This document shows, piece after piece, positions 30,825 to 42,300 of a DNA stretch of 64,000 nucleotides (positions are counted from its first letter, which is position 1; every line of letters begins with the position of its first letter). The position numbers and the translations under genes were made by a program. The notes under the pieces were generated by a model, which did no database searches, was not told the DNA's origin, and saw only the letters and a program-made list of their open reading frames with translations. This DNA is from Arenicola marina (taxonomy: Eukaryota; Annelida; Polychaeta; Arenicolidae), in the NCBI GenBank assembly GCA_964019135.1, contig OZ025265.1:3100496-3164495 (forward strand), read 5' to 3'.

Positions 30825-31930
30825 TCAATATAACAACGAAAAGTCACTCAGGATAACAATGACAGGTCACTCAGGATAACAATGACAAGTCATTCAGGAT
30901 AACAATGACAGGTCACTCAGGATAACAATGACAGGTCACTCAGGATAACAATGACAGGTCACTCAGGATAACAATGACAAGTCATTCAGGATAACAATGA
31001 TAGGCCACTCAGGATAACAATGACAAGTCATTCAGGATAACAATGATAGGCCACTCAATATAACGATGATATGCCACTCAGGATAACAATGATAGATCAC
31101 TCGATATAACAACGAAAAGTCACTCAGGATAACAATGACAGGTCACTCAGGATAACAATGGCAAGTCATTCAGGATAACAATGATAGGCCACTCAATATA
31201 ACAATCATATGCCACTCAGGATAACAATGATAGGTCACTCGATATAACAACGAAAAGTCACTCAGGATAACAATGACAGGTCACTCAGGATAACAATGAC
31301 AAGTCATTCAGGATAACAATGATAGGCCACTCAATATAACGATGATATGCCACTCAGGATAACAATGATAGGTCACTCAGGATAACAATGACAAGTCATT
31401 CAGGATAACAATGATAGGCCACTCAATATAACAATGATATGCCACTCAGGATAACAATGATAGGCCACTCGATATAACAATCATATGCCACTCAGGATAA
31501 CAATGATAGGTCACTCGATATAACAACGAAAAGTCACTCAGGATAACAATGACAGGTCACTCAGGATAACAATGACAAGTCATTCAGGATAACACTGATA
31601 GGCCACTCAATATAACAATGATATGCCACTCAGGATAACAATGATAGGTCACTCAATATAACAACGAGAAGTCACTCAGGATAACAATGACAGGTCACTC
31701 AGGATAACAATGACAAGTCATTCAGGATAACAATGATAGGCCACTCAGGATAACAATGATAGGCCACTCAATATAACAATGATAGGCCACTCAGGATAAC
31801 AATGACAGGTCACTCAGGAGAACAATGGCAAGTCACTCCGGATAACAATAACAAGTCACTCAGGATAACAATGACAAGTCACTCAGGATACAATGACAGG
31901 TCACTCAGGATAACAATGAGAAGGTCATTC
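30825..31930. repeat. 23-bp minisatellite B (about 48 copies)
   Basis: The unit is CAGGATAACAATGACAGGTC followed by ACT, more variable than array A, with recurring multi-unit blocks (GATATAACAACGAAAAGTCA marks the start of several). It has the same period as array A and shares ATAACAATG with it. Confidence 0.95.
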
Positions 31931-32410
31931 GATGGATTGGCTTCCGAGAAAGTAACAAAATGGCACGTCATTTAAGATAGCACTCACACTCAGGTCACTT
32001 CGGATAACACCATTATATTATTTCAGGCTTACCTAACATATAACTATAACTTATAAGCTATGTGAGAATGTGGGGTCTTCGCTTCATCCGTCGTGTCATC
32101 CATGCCAGGTAGAACACATACTTATTAGGCGTGAATCCCCGTGAGATAACGCCACACTTTATTGTGGTTTCTTGGGGTACGGAACCGAGATAAACATTCT
32201 CATAAGTCACATATGTTGGTTACGGAATTGGGCACTGAAGAGACAAGAGGTGATCGATCATCACTACTCCACTGGTATGGCGTAAACTGACCTTAGACCA
32301 CCATGCCGGAGACGGAATAAATTTATTCCGTGGTAAAACTCCCAGGCTTGCTCCGCACAGAAAAAAATATATGCTTGTGTGGCAGAGAAGTACTTTGCCT
32401 GCATACTTAC
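31931..32410. other. Intron, nothing recognised
   Basis: Sequence between minisatellite B and the EGF exon. No exon is visible. Confidence 0.5.
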
Positions 32411-32530
32411 CGTTTTCACAGCGATCTCCATCGAATCCTTCTGGACAGTGACACGTGACTGGTGACGTCATACAGCGCTGAACGCACCATCCGCCATGTT
32501 GGCACGGATTGGATTGACAGTCCGGCGACT
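32411..32530 (-). CDS. EGF-like domain exon
   Basis: A 120-bp exon, phase 1 on both sides, acceptor TTCAATATAG and donor AAACG|GTAAGT. It codes for S-P-D-C-Q-S-N-P-C-Q-H-G-G-W-C-V-Q-R-C and V-T-C-H-C-P-E-G-F-D-G-D-R-C-E-N. It has seven cysteines, the extra one being in V-Q-R-C. It follows the second lectin domain directly. Confidence 0.87.
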
Positions 32531-33036
32531 CTATATTGAAAATCATTCAAATCAATCATGAAACGTTTTGGATATCTGGCATTAATTGACATGACGTAAT
32601 CGTAGTTACGCATGCAGCAAATATTTTGCCTCGGAAACTTGAAACCTGTTTTGCATGGTAATGATGTATCTAGGCTGTTAGTGTATAAGTACAGGTATAC
32701 GGTGTGCAATACATACCAGGGTCTGGGGGATTGATACGGATTCTAGCTTGTGTGATATGATAAAAATGGTGCATCTCCTGCGGGGAAGTGTTCCATTCTC
32801 CCTACTACGCCAACTCGAACATTACTGACGTTTTTTTACCTTTTTAAAATATGATAACATGTATATTACCTACATAGTTAAAATTCACACATTCAGACAA
32901 TCAGTCGAGGACATGTCTCGAAAAGAGCTTAAAAATCATAGGTGGGAATTTAAATCCTATTATGAGGTCACAGCAAATTGTCCTGGACGTTTTTTTTTAT
33001 TAGACTTATATCATGCAATTTTCATTGCCTGCAGGA

Positions 33037-33205
33037 GGGGATACAGGAATTTAAAAATGGGGGGGGGGGGGAGGGGAGGGGCGTCCAAACTTGCGGCCCG
33101 AGGGGGGATGGGGTACACGCCACCTCAGATAGCGTTCTTCCTAAAAAAAAGGGGGGGGGGGTCCGGACCCCTTGGACCCCACCCTCCTGGACCCGCCCTT
33201 GTGCC
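33037..33205. mobile_element. Non-autonomous transposon fragment, copy 1
   Basis: The segment has GGGATACAGGAATTTAAAAA, a long G run, CACCTCAGATAGCGTTCTTCC, another G run, GTCCGGACCCC, and ends GACCCGCCCTTG. The same landmarks recur in the same order at 35860-36125, so it is a dispersed repeat. Its end resembles other elements ending in a GCCCTTG/CAAGGGC terminus. No coding sequence is present. Confidence 0.5.
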
Positions 33206-33313
33206 TTATTATGCTTACTAATTGCATCCGAAACACCAGCACATGTAAGCCTTTAACCTTGATCGCACCACCGTATCTGACTCCTCATTACACTGCCGGA
33301 GCCTCACAGTTAC

Positions 33314-33534
33314 CATTGTATGTTGTTCGAATGGGAATCTCGCACACGAACTTCCGGTCCGAGTCACAGTCTCGCTGTTGTAGGTTTTTGCCGTCATAAG
33401 CGGCGCACTGACTGTTGTAAATGACCGGGATTGTTCCCCAGGGGGCGACACCGCTCGGTTTAACCTCCAAGTACCCCAGCCAAGTCCAGAGATCACTCGT
33501 CGCCGCTCTGGTGTAGTCAACCCACAGCGGCCGG
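33314..33534 (-). CDS. C-type lectin domain 2, second half
   Basis: A 221-bp exon, phase 2 entry and phase 1 end, acceptor CACTGCACGCAG and donor CAATG|GTAACT. It codes for R-P-L-W-V-D-Y-T-R, L-W-T-W-L-G-Y-L-E-V, P-W-G-T-I-P-V, S-Q-C-A-A-Y-D, R-D-C-D-S-D-R-K-F-V-C-E-I-P. The W-x-G-L-like core and the last two cysteines of a C-type lectin fold are present. The E-P-N/Q-P-D and W-N-D calcium motifs are not, so calcium-dependent sugar binding is doubtful. Confidence 0.83.
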
Positions 33535-33907
33535 CTGCGTGCAGTGGGAACAATACTCTCATAGACAATGGCGAGCACGGCAAATACACCGTGAGTAATT
33601 TTACATTTACGGAAAAAGCATGATGTGAAATGTGTAGATACGAGTTGTAATGTCTGTATTTCACTATGAAAATGTGCATGATGGTCATTGGCGTTAATAA
33701 GGACATCAGGGCCTAATATGCATGTCTGATGAACCCCGATATAACAAGTTGACAAGTATTGAGTACATGTATATCAGAGATTGACACTTGTGTGGTGACC
33801 TCGTCAGACTCATTCTACTCCTGTTCGTACTGTTGGATTAGTCCATCAATTATATCAGTTGATTACATATCAATACCATTACAGATAGGAATGGCTGAGT
33901 AACTCAC

Positions 33908-34094
33908 CCCGACGAGTACATGGCAATGAGTTGATGGAAGTCGTCATAATGCTGAAGTCTCACGAGATGTGAGCCCACGACTTTCTCGCACAACTTCTTG
34001 GCGCTAGCGTAGTCGTAATGCAGGGCCGTGACGTGATAGCAGTAAGCCGGGTTGAGGCTGCCTACATCCCAGGAGACCGGGCATTGGCCTGTAT
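33908..34094 (-). CDS. C-type lectin domain 2, first half
   Basis: A 187-bp exon, phase 1 start and phase 2 end, acceptor CATTGTTCCAG and donor GTCGGG|GTGAGT. It encodes G-Q-C-P-V-S-W-D-V, P-A-Y-C-Y-H-V-T, A-S-A-K-K-L-C-E-K-V-V-G-S-H-L-V-R-L-Q, and F-H-Q-L-I-A-M-Y. The C-P-x-x-W / C-Y start and the A-x-x-x-C helix are the usual N-terminal half of a long-form C-type lectin. The phase-2 break before W-x-G-L matches that of lectin 1. Confidence 0.84.
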
Positions 34095-34317
34095 CTGGAA
34101 CAATGGAAACGAATTGGTTTTTCAGGCCACAGGGGCTAAGCTGGGTCATCCAGGGAACCTGCCCGGGACCATGAAGCATCGGTGCCTGACACCGAATGGC
34201 CCTTATTAGGTGTCAGGGTTTAGTTCATTAATGATGATTGGAATTGTCTGGTGCTTCACCGGATTTGGTTTATTCCGCTAAATGGCTATATAAGTTAACA
34301 GTTAACATAAGCCATTT

Positions 34318-35738
34318 TCAAACCACAGACACGGCCCACCCATCGTCAAACCACAGACACGGCCCACCCATCGTCAAACCACAGACACGGCCCCACCCAT
34401 CGTCAAACCACAGACACGGCCCATCCAACGCCAAACCACAGACACGGCTCACCCATCGTCAAACCACAGACACGGCCCACCCATCGTCAAACCACAGACA
34501 CGGCTCACCCATCGTCAAACCACAGACACGGCCCACCCATCGTCAAACCACAGACACGGCCCACCCATCGTCAAACCACAGACCCGGCCCACCCATCGTC
34601 AAACCACAGACACGGCTCAGCCATCGTCAAACCACAGACACGGCCCCACCCATCGCCAAACCACAGACACCGCCCATCCATCGCCAAACCCCAGACACGG
34701 CCGACCCATCGTCAAACCACAGACACGGCCTACCCATCGTCAAACCACAGACACGGCTCACCCATCGTCAAACCACAGACACGGCCCACCCATCGTCAAA
34801 CCACAGACACGGCCCACCCATCGCCAAACCACAGACACGGCTCACCCATCGTCAAACCACAGACACGGCCCACCCATCGTCAAACCACAGACACGGCCCA
34901 CCCATCGTCAAACCACAGACACGGCTCACCCATCGTCAAACCAGAGACACGGCTCACCCTTCGTCAAACCACAGACACGGCCCACCCATCGTCAAACCAC
35001 AGACACGGCTCACCCATCGTCAAACCACAGACAGCGCCCACCCATCGCCAAACCCCAGACACGGCCGACCCATCGTCAAACCGCAGACACGGCCGACCCA
35101 TCGTCAAACTACGGACACGGCCCAGGCATCGTCAAACCACAAACACGGCCCAGGCATCGTCAAACTACGGGCACGGCCCAGGCATGGTCAAACCACAGAC
35201 ACGGCCCAGGCATCGCCAAACCCCAGACACGGCCCACCCATTGTCAAACCACAGACCCGGCCCACCCATTGTCAAACCACAGACACAGCCCAGGCATCGT
35301 CAAACCCCAGACACGGCCCACCCATCGTCAAACCCCAGACACGGCCCACCCATCGTCAAACTGAACACACCGCCCAGCCATTTTCAAACCACAGACACGG
35401 CCCACGTATCGTTAAACCCCAGACACGGCCCACCCATCGTCAAACAGCAGACACCGCCCACCCATCGTCAAACCCCAGACACGGCCCACCCATCGTCAAA
35501 CTGCAGACACCGCCCAGCCATTTTCAAACCACAGACACGGCCTACTCATCGTCAAACCACAGACACGGCCCACCCATCGTCAAACTGCAGACACGGGTCA
35601 CCCATCGTCAAACCACAGACACGGCCCACCCATCGCCAAACCATAAACACGGCCCATCCATCGCCAAACCCCAGACACGGCCCAGGCATCGTCAAACCCC
35701 AGACGCGGCCCACCCATCGTCAAACCATCAATATCATG
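34318..35738. repeat. 28-bp minisatellite (about 50 copies)
   Basis: The unit is AAACCACAGACACGGCCCAC followed by CCATCGTC, with CGCC, CCCAG and CAGG variants. No stop occurs in any plus-strand frame of the unit, which yields a 513-residue open frame that I regard as fortuitous. It lies in the intron between lectin 1 and lectin 2 and includes no junction. Confidence 0.95.
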
Positions 35739-35859
35739 GCATAGGGCAGAACTGTCGGATTAGTTCAAGGTTCATTTAAGTAAGACACTTTAACCCCTGT
35801 AAGTTATACATGAGAAGGAGTAAATTAAAGGTAGACATAACCCAAGTCCTTGCCGAAAA

Positions 35860-36125
35860 GGCATTGGGAGTTGTTCCTGGATTCAGCAACACTGAATCCA
35901 GGAATTTGAAAGGGGGAGGGGGCGGCTCTTAACAAAATTGCGGGCGGGGGGGTGGGGGATCCACGCCGCCTCAGATAGCGTTCTCAAAGAGGGTGGGTGG
36001 GTCCACGCCTCAGATTAGAGCCTAAATTTGGTACTGAAAAACGGCATTCTTCCTCAGAAAGGAGGGGGGGTGGGTCCGGAACCCCTGGCCCCACCCCCCC
36101 ACCCCCTGGATTCGCCCTTGCTGAC
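35860..36125. mobile_element. Non-autonomous transposon fragment, copy 2
   Basis: It has the same ordered landmarks as the copy at 33037-33205 (ATCCAGGAATTTGAAAGGGG, CGCCTCAGATAGCGTTCT, GGTCCGGAACCCCTGG, CTGGATTCGCCCTTG). It is longer, with an internal partial duplication of the CCTCAGAT...TTCT segment. No coding sequence is present. Confidence 0.5.
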
Positions 36126-36177
36126 GCACTAGTCTTAGCTATAGCCGGGGACCATAGATACAGAGACGATTACTCAC

Positions 36178-36395
36178 TGGGCGCCTGACACACCGCCGCC
36201 ATTGCACTTGCGCAGTCGATGTCCTCGATCACGTGATTGCCGTTGGCTGTGGCATTGATCCCGACACAGTCGTTCAGCGGTCGATTCGGAGCGGTCTCCG
36301 CCCAGAGGTCCTCCAGCATGAACGGCTGACCAGAGCTGTCGAAGAACTCCGGACGGTGGAGTCCGACCCAGAGCTCGTCTAACATCAGGTAGTCA
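36178..36395 (-). CDS. C-type lectin domain 1, second half
   Basis: A 218-bp exon with phase-2 entry and phase-1 end, acceptor GTCTCTCCCAG and donor GCCCA|GTGAGT. It codes for D-Y-L-M-L-D-E-L-W-V-G-L-H-R-P-E, A-E-T-A-P-N-R-P-L-N-D-C-V-G-I-N, and E-D-I-D-C-A-S-A-M-A-A-V-C-Q-A-P. This is the W-x-G-L to last-cysteine half of a C-type lectin, with A-P-N where mannose binders have E-P-N. The first-half exon must lie beyond the 74-bp array and outside the window. The first 30-odd bases of this exon and its acceptor are what the array repeats. Confidence 0.83.
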
Positions 36396-39300
36396 CTGGG
36401 AGAGACATCAATATGGTATAAGGTCATAGTTTAGGGTCGATCCAGAGGTCGTCTAACATCAGGTAGTCACTGGGAGAGACACCAATATGGTATAAGGTCA
36501 GAGTTTAGAGTCGATCCAGAGGTCGTCTAACATCAGGTAGTCACTGGGAGAGACATCAATATGGTATAAGGTCAGAGTTTAAGGTCGATCCAGAGGTCGT
36601 CTAACATCAGGTAGTCACTGGGAGAGACACCAATATGATATACGGTCATAGTTTAGGGTCGATCCAGAGGTCGTCTAACATCAGGTAGTCACTGGGAGAG
36701 ACATCAATATGGTATAAGGTCATAGTTTAGGGTCGATCCAGAGGTCGTCTAACATCAGGTAGTCACTGGGAGAGACATCAATATGGCATAAGGTCAGAGT
36801 TTAGGGTCGATCCAGAGGTCGTCTAACATCAAGTAGTCCCTGGGAGAGGCACCAATATGGTATAAGGTCAGAGTTTAGGGTCGATCCAGAGGTCGTCTAA
36901 CATCAGGTAGTCGCTGGGAGAGACACCAATATGGTATAAGGTCAGAGTTTAGGGTCGATCCAGAGGTCGTCTAACATCAGGTAGTCACTGGGAGCGACAT
37001 CAATATGATATAAGGTCAGAGTTTAGGGTCGATCCAGAGGTCGTCTAACATCAGGTAGTCACTGGGAGAGACATCAATATGGTATAAGGTCATAGTTTAG
37101 GGTCGATCCAGAGGTCGTCTAACATCAGGTAGTCACTGGGAGAGACATCAATATGGTATAAGGTCAGAGTTTAGGGTCGATCAAGAGGTCGTCTAACATC
37201 AGGTAGTCACTGGGAGAGACATCAACATGGTATAAGGTCATAGTTTAGGGTCGATCCAGAGGTCGTCTAACATCAGGTAGTCACTGGGAGAGACATCAAT
37301 ATGGTATAAGGTCAGAGTTTAGGGTCGATCCAGAGGTCGTCTAACATCAGGTAGTCACTGGGAGAGACACCAATATGGTAAAAGGTCATAGTTTAGGGTC
37401 GATCCAGAGGTCGTCTAACATCAGGTAGTCACTGGGAGAGACATCAATATGGTATAAGGTCAGAGTTTAGGGTCGATCCAGAGGTCGTCTAACATCAGGT
37501 AGTCACTGGGAGAGACATCAATATGGTATAAGGTCAGAGTTTAGGGTCGATCCAGAGGTCGTCTAACACCAGGTAGTCACTGGGAGAGACATCAATATGG
37601 TATAAGGTCATAGTTTAGGGTCGATCCAGAGGTCGTCTAACATCAGGTAGTCACTGGGAGAGACATCAATATGGTATAAGGTCATAGTTTAGGGTCCATC
37701 CAGAGGTCGTCTAACATCAGGTAGTCTTTGGGAGAGACATCAATATGGTATAAGGTCAGAGTTTAGGGTCGATCCAGAGGTCGTCTAACATCAGGTAGTC
37801 ACTGGGAGAGACATTAATATGGTATAAGGTCATAGTTTAGGGTCGATCCAGAGGTCGTCTAACATCAGGTAGTCACTGGGAGAGACATCAATATGATATA
37901 AGGTCAGAGTTTAAGGTCGATCCAGAGGTCGTCTAACATCAGGTAGTGACTGGGAGAGACACCAATATGGTATAAGGTCAGAGTTTAGGGTCGATCCAGA
38001 GGTCGTCTAACCTCAGGTAGTCACTGGGAGAGACATCAATATGATATACGGTCATAGTTTAGGGTCGATCCAGAGGTCGTCTAACATCAGGTAGTCACTG
38101 GGAGAGACATCAATATGGTATAAGGTCAGAGTGTAGAGTCGATCCAGAGGTCGTCTAACATCAGGTAGTGACTGGGAGAGACACCAATATGGTATAAGGT
38201 CAGAGTTTAGGGTCGATCCAGAGGTCGTCTAACATCAGGTAGTCACTGGGAGAGACATCAATATGATATACGGTCATAGTTTAGGGTCGATCCAGAGGTC
38301 GTCTAACATCAGGTAGTCACTGGGAGAGACATCAATATGGTATAAGGTCAGAGTGTAGAGTCGATCCAGAGGTCGTCTAACATCAGGTAGTGACTGGGAG
38401 AGACACCAATATGGTATAAGGTCAGAGTTTAGGGTCGATCCAGAGGTCGTCTAACATCAGGTAGTCACTGGGAGAGACATCAATATGGTATAAGGTCAGA
38501 GTTTAAGGTCGATCCAGAGCTCGTCTAACATCAGGTAGTCGCTGAAAGAGACATCAATATGGTATAAGGTCAGAGTTTAGGGTCGATCCAGAGGTCGTCT
38601 AACATCAGGTAGTCACTGGGAGAGACATCAATATGGTATAAGGTCATAGTTTAGGGTCCATCCAGAGGTCGTCTAACATCAGGTAGTCATTGGGAGAGAC
38701 ATCAATATGGTATAAGGTCAGAGTTTAGGGTCGATCCAGAGGTCGTCTAACATCAGGTAGTCACTGGGAGAGACATCAATATGGTATAAGGTCAGAGTTT
38801 AGGGTCGATCCAGAGGTCGTCTAACATCAGGTAGTCACTGGGAGAGACATCAATATGATATAAGGTCAGAGTTTAAGGTCGATCCAGAGGTCGTCTAACA
38901 TCAGGTAGTGACTGGGAGAGACACCAATATGGTATAAGGTCAGAGTTTAGGGTCGATCCAGAGGTCGTCTAACATCAGGTAGTCACTGGGAGAGACATCA
39001 ATATGATATACGGTCATAGTTTAGGGTCGATCCAGAGGTCGTCTAACATCAGGTAGTCACTGGGAGAGACATCAATATGGTATAAGGTCAGAGTGTAGAG
39101 TCGATCCAGAGGTCGTCTAACATCAGGTAGTGACTGGGAGAGACACCAATATGGTATAAGGTCAGAGTTTAGGGTCGATCCAGAGGTCGTCTAACATCAG
39201 GTAGTCACTGGGAGAGACATCAATATGGTATAAGGTCAGAGGTTAAGGTCGATCCAGAGCTCGTCTAACATCAGGTAGTCACTGGGAGAGACATCAATAT

Positions 39301-42300
39301 GGTATAAGGTCAGAGTTTAGGGTCGATCCAGAGGTCGTCTAACATCAGACAGTCACTGGGAGAGACATCAATATGGTATAAGGTCAGAGTTTAGGGTCGA
39401 TCCAGAGGTCGTCTAACATCAGGTAGTCACTGGGACAGACACCAATATGGTATAAGGTCAGAGTTTAGGGTCGATCCAGAGCTCGTCTAACATCAGGTAG
39501 TCACTGGGAGAGACATCAATATGGTATAAGGTCAGAGTTTAGGGTCGATCCAGAGGTCGTCTAACATCAGGTAGTCACTGGGAGAGACACCAATATGGTA
39601 TAAGGTCATAGTTTAGGGTCGATCCAGAGGTCGTCTAACATCAGGTAGTCGCTGAGAGAGACACCAATATGGTATAAGGTCAGAGTTTAGGGTCGATCCA
39701 GAGGTCGTCTAACATCAGGTAGTCGCTGGGAGAGCATCAATATGGTATAAGTTCAGAGTTTAAGGTCGATCCAGAGGTCGTCTAACATCAGGTATTCGCT
39801 GGGAGAGACATCAATATGGTATAAGTTCATAGTTTAGGGTCGACCCAGAGGTCGTCTAACATCAGGTAGTAACTGGAAGAGACATCAATATGATATACGG
39901 TCAGAGTTTAGGGTCGATTCAGAGGTCGTCCAACATCAGATAGTCACTGGGAGAGACATCAATATGGTATAAGGTCAGAGTTTAGAGTCGATCCAAAGGT
40001 CGTCTAACATCAGGTAGTCACTGGGAGAGACATCAATATGGTATAAGGTCAGAGTTTAGGGTCGATCCAGAGGTCGTCTAACATCAGGTAGTCACTGGGA
40101 GAGACATCAATATGGTATAAGGTCAGAGTTTAGGGTCGATCCAGAGGTCGTCTAACATCAGGTAGTCACTGGGAGAAACATCAATATGGTATAAGGTCAG
40201 AGTTTAAGGTCGATCCAGCGCTCGTCTAACATCAGGTAGTCACTGGGAGAGACATCAATATGGTATAAGGTCAGAGTTTAGGGTCGATCCAGAGGTCGTC
40301 TAACATCAGGTAGTGACTGGGAGAGACACCAATATGGTATAAGGTCAGAGTTTAGGGTCGATCCAGAGGTCGTCTAACATCAGGTAGTCACTGGGAGCGA
40401 CATCAATATGGTATAAGGTCAGAGTTTAGGGTCGATCCAGAGGTCGTCTAACATCAGGTAGTCACTGGGAGAGACATCAATATGATATACGGTCAGAGGT
40501 TAGGGTCGATCCAGAGGTCGTCTAACATCAGGTAGTCACTGGGAGAGACACCAATATGGTATAAGGTCAGAGTTTAGGGTCGATCCAGAGGTCGTCTAAC
40601 ATCAGGTAGTCACTGGGAGCGACATCAATATGATATACGGTCAGAGGTTAGGGTCGATCCAGAGGTCGTCTAACATCAGGTAGTCACTGGGAGAGACACC
40701 AATATGGTATAAGGTCAGAGTTTAGGGTCGATCCAGAGGTCGTTTAACATCAGGTAGTCGCTGGGAGAGACATCAATATGGTATAAGGTCAGAGTTTAGG
40801 GTCGATCCAGAGGTCGTCTAACATCAGGTAGTCACTGGGAGAGACATCAATATGGTATAAGGTCAGAGTTTAGGGTCGATCCAGAGGTCGTTTAACATCA
40901 GGTAGTCACTGGGAGAGACATCAATATGGTATAAGGTCAGAGTTTAGGGTCGATCCAGAGGTCGTCTAATATCAGGTAGTCGCTGGGAGAGACACCAATA
41001 TGGTATAAGGTCAGAGGTTAGGGTCGATCCAGAGGTCGTCTAACATCAGGTAGTCACTGGGAGAGACACCAATATGGTATAAGGTCAGAGTTTAGGGTCG
41101 ATCCAGAGGTCGTCTAACATCAGGTAGTCACTGGGAGCGACATCAATATGATATACGGTCAGAGGTTAGGGTCGATCCACAGCTCGTCTAACATCAAGTA
41201 GTCACTGGGAGAGACATCAATATGGTATAAGGTCAGAGTTTAGGGTCGATCCAGAGGTCGTCTAACATCAGGTAGTCACTGGGAGAGACATCAATATGGT
41301 ATAAGGTCATAGTTTAGGGTCGATCCAGAGGTCGTCTAACATCAGGTAGTCACTGGGAGAGACACCAATATGGTATAAGGTCAGAGTTTAGGGTCGATCC
41401 AGAGCTCGTCTAACATCAGGTAGTCACTGGGAGAGACATCAATATGGTATAAGGTCAGAGTTTAGGGTCGATCCAGAGGTCGTCTAACATCAGATAGTCA
41501 CTGGGTGAGACACCAATATGGTATAAGGTCAGAGTTTAGGGTCGATCCAGAGCTCGTCTAACATCAGGTAGTCACTGGGAGAGACATCAATATGGTATAA
41601 GGTCAGAGTTTAGGGTCGATCCAGAGGTCGTCTGACATCAGGTAGTCACTGGGAGAGACATCAATATGGTATAAGGTCAGAGTTTAGGGTCGATCCAGAG
41701 GTAGTCTAACATCAGGTAGTCACTGGGAGAGACACCAATATGGTATAAGGTCAGAGTTTAGGGTCGATCCAGAGGTCGTCTAACATCAGGTAGTCAATGG
41801 GAGAAACATCAATATGGTATAAGGTCAGAGTTTAAGGTCGATCCAGCGCTCGTCTAACATCAGGTAGTCACTGGGAGAGACATCAATATGATATACGGTC
41901 AGACGTTAGGGTCGATCCAGAGGTCGTCTAACATCAGGTAGTCACTGGGAGAGACACCAATATGGTATAAGGTCAGAGTTTAGGGTCGATCCAGAGGTCG
42001 TCTAACATCAGGTAGTCACTGGGAGAGACATCAATATGGTATAAGGTCAGAGTTTAGAGTCGATCCAGAGGTCGTCTAACATCAGGTAGGGACTGGGAGA
42101 GACACCAATATGGTATAAGGTCAGAGTTTAGGGTCGATCCACAGCTCGTCTAACATCAGGTAGTCACTGGAAGAGACATCAATATGGTATAAGGTCAGAG
42201 TTTAGGGTCGATCCAGAGGTCGTCTAACATCAGGTAGTCACTGGGAGAGACATCAATATGGTATAAGGTCAGAGTTTAGGGTCGATCCAGAGGTCGTCTA

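Noticed and set aside
33314-33534. Alternative donor at 33302-33305 (AACT|GTGAGG) for the lectin 2 exon
   Set aside because: It has a better consensus, but the resulting phase would not join the next EGF exon in frame. The GTAACT donor does.
34238-35779. 513-residue plus-strand open frame
   Set aside because: The 28-bp unit has no stop in any plus-strand frame, so the open frame has no coding meaning. No signal peptide or domain is seen.
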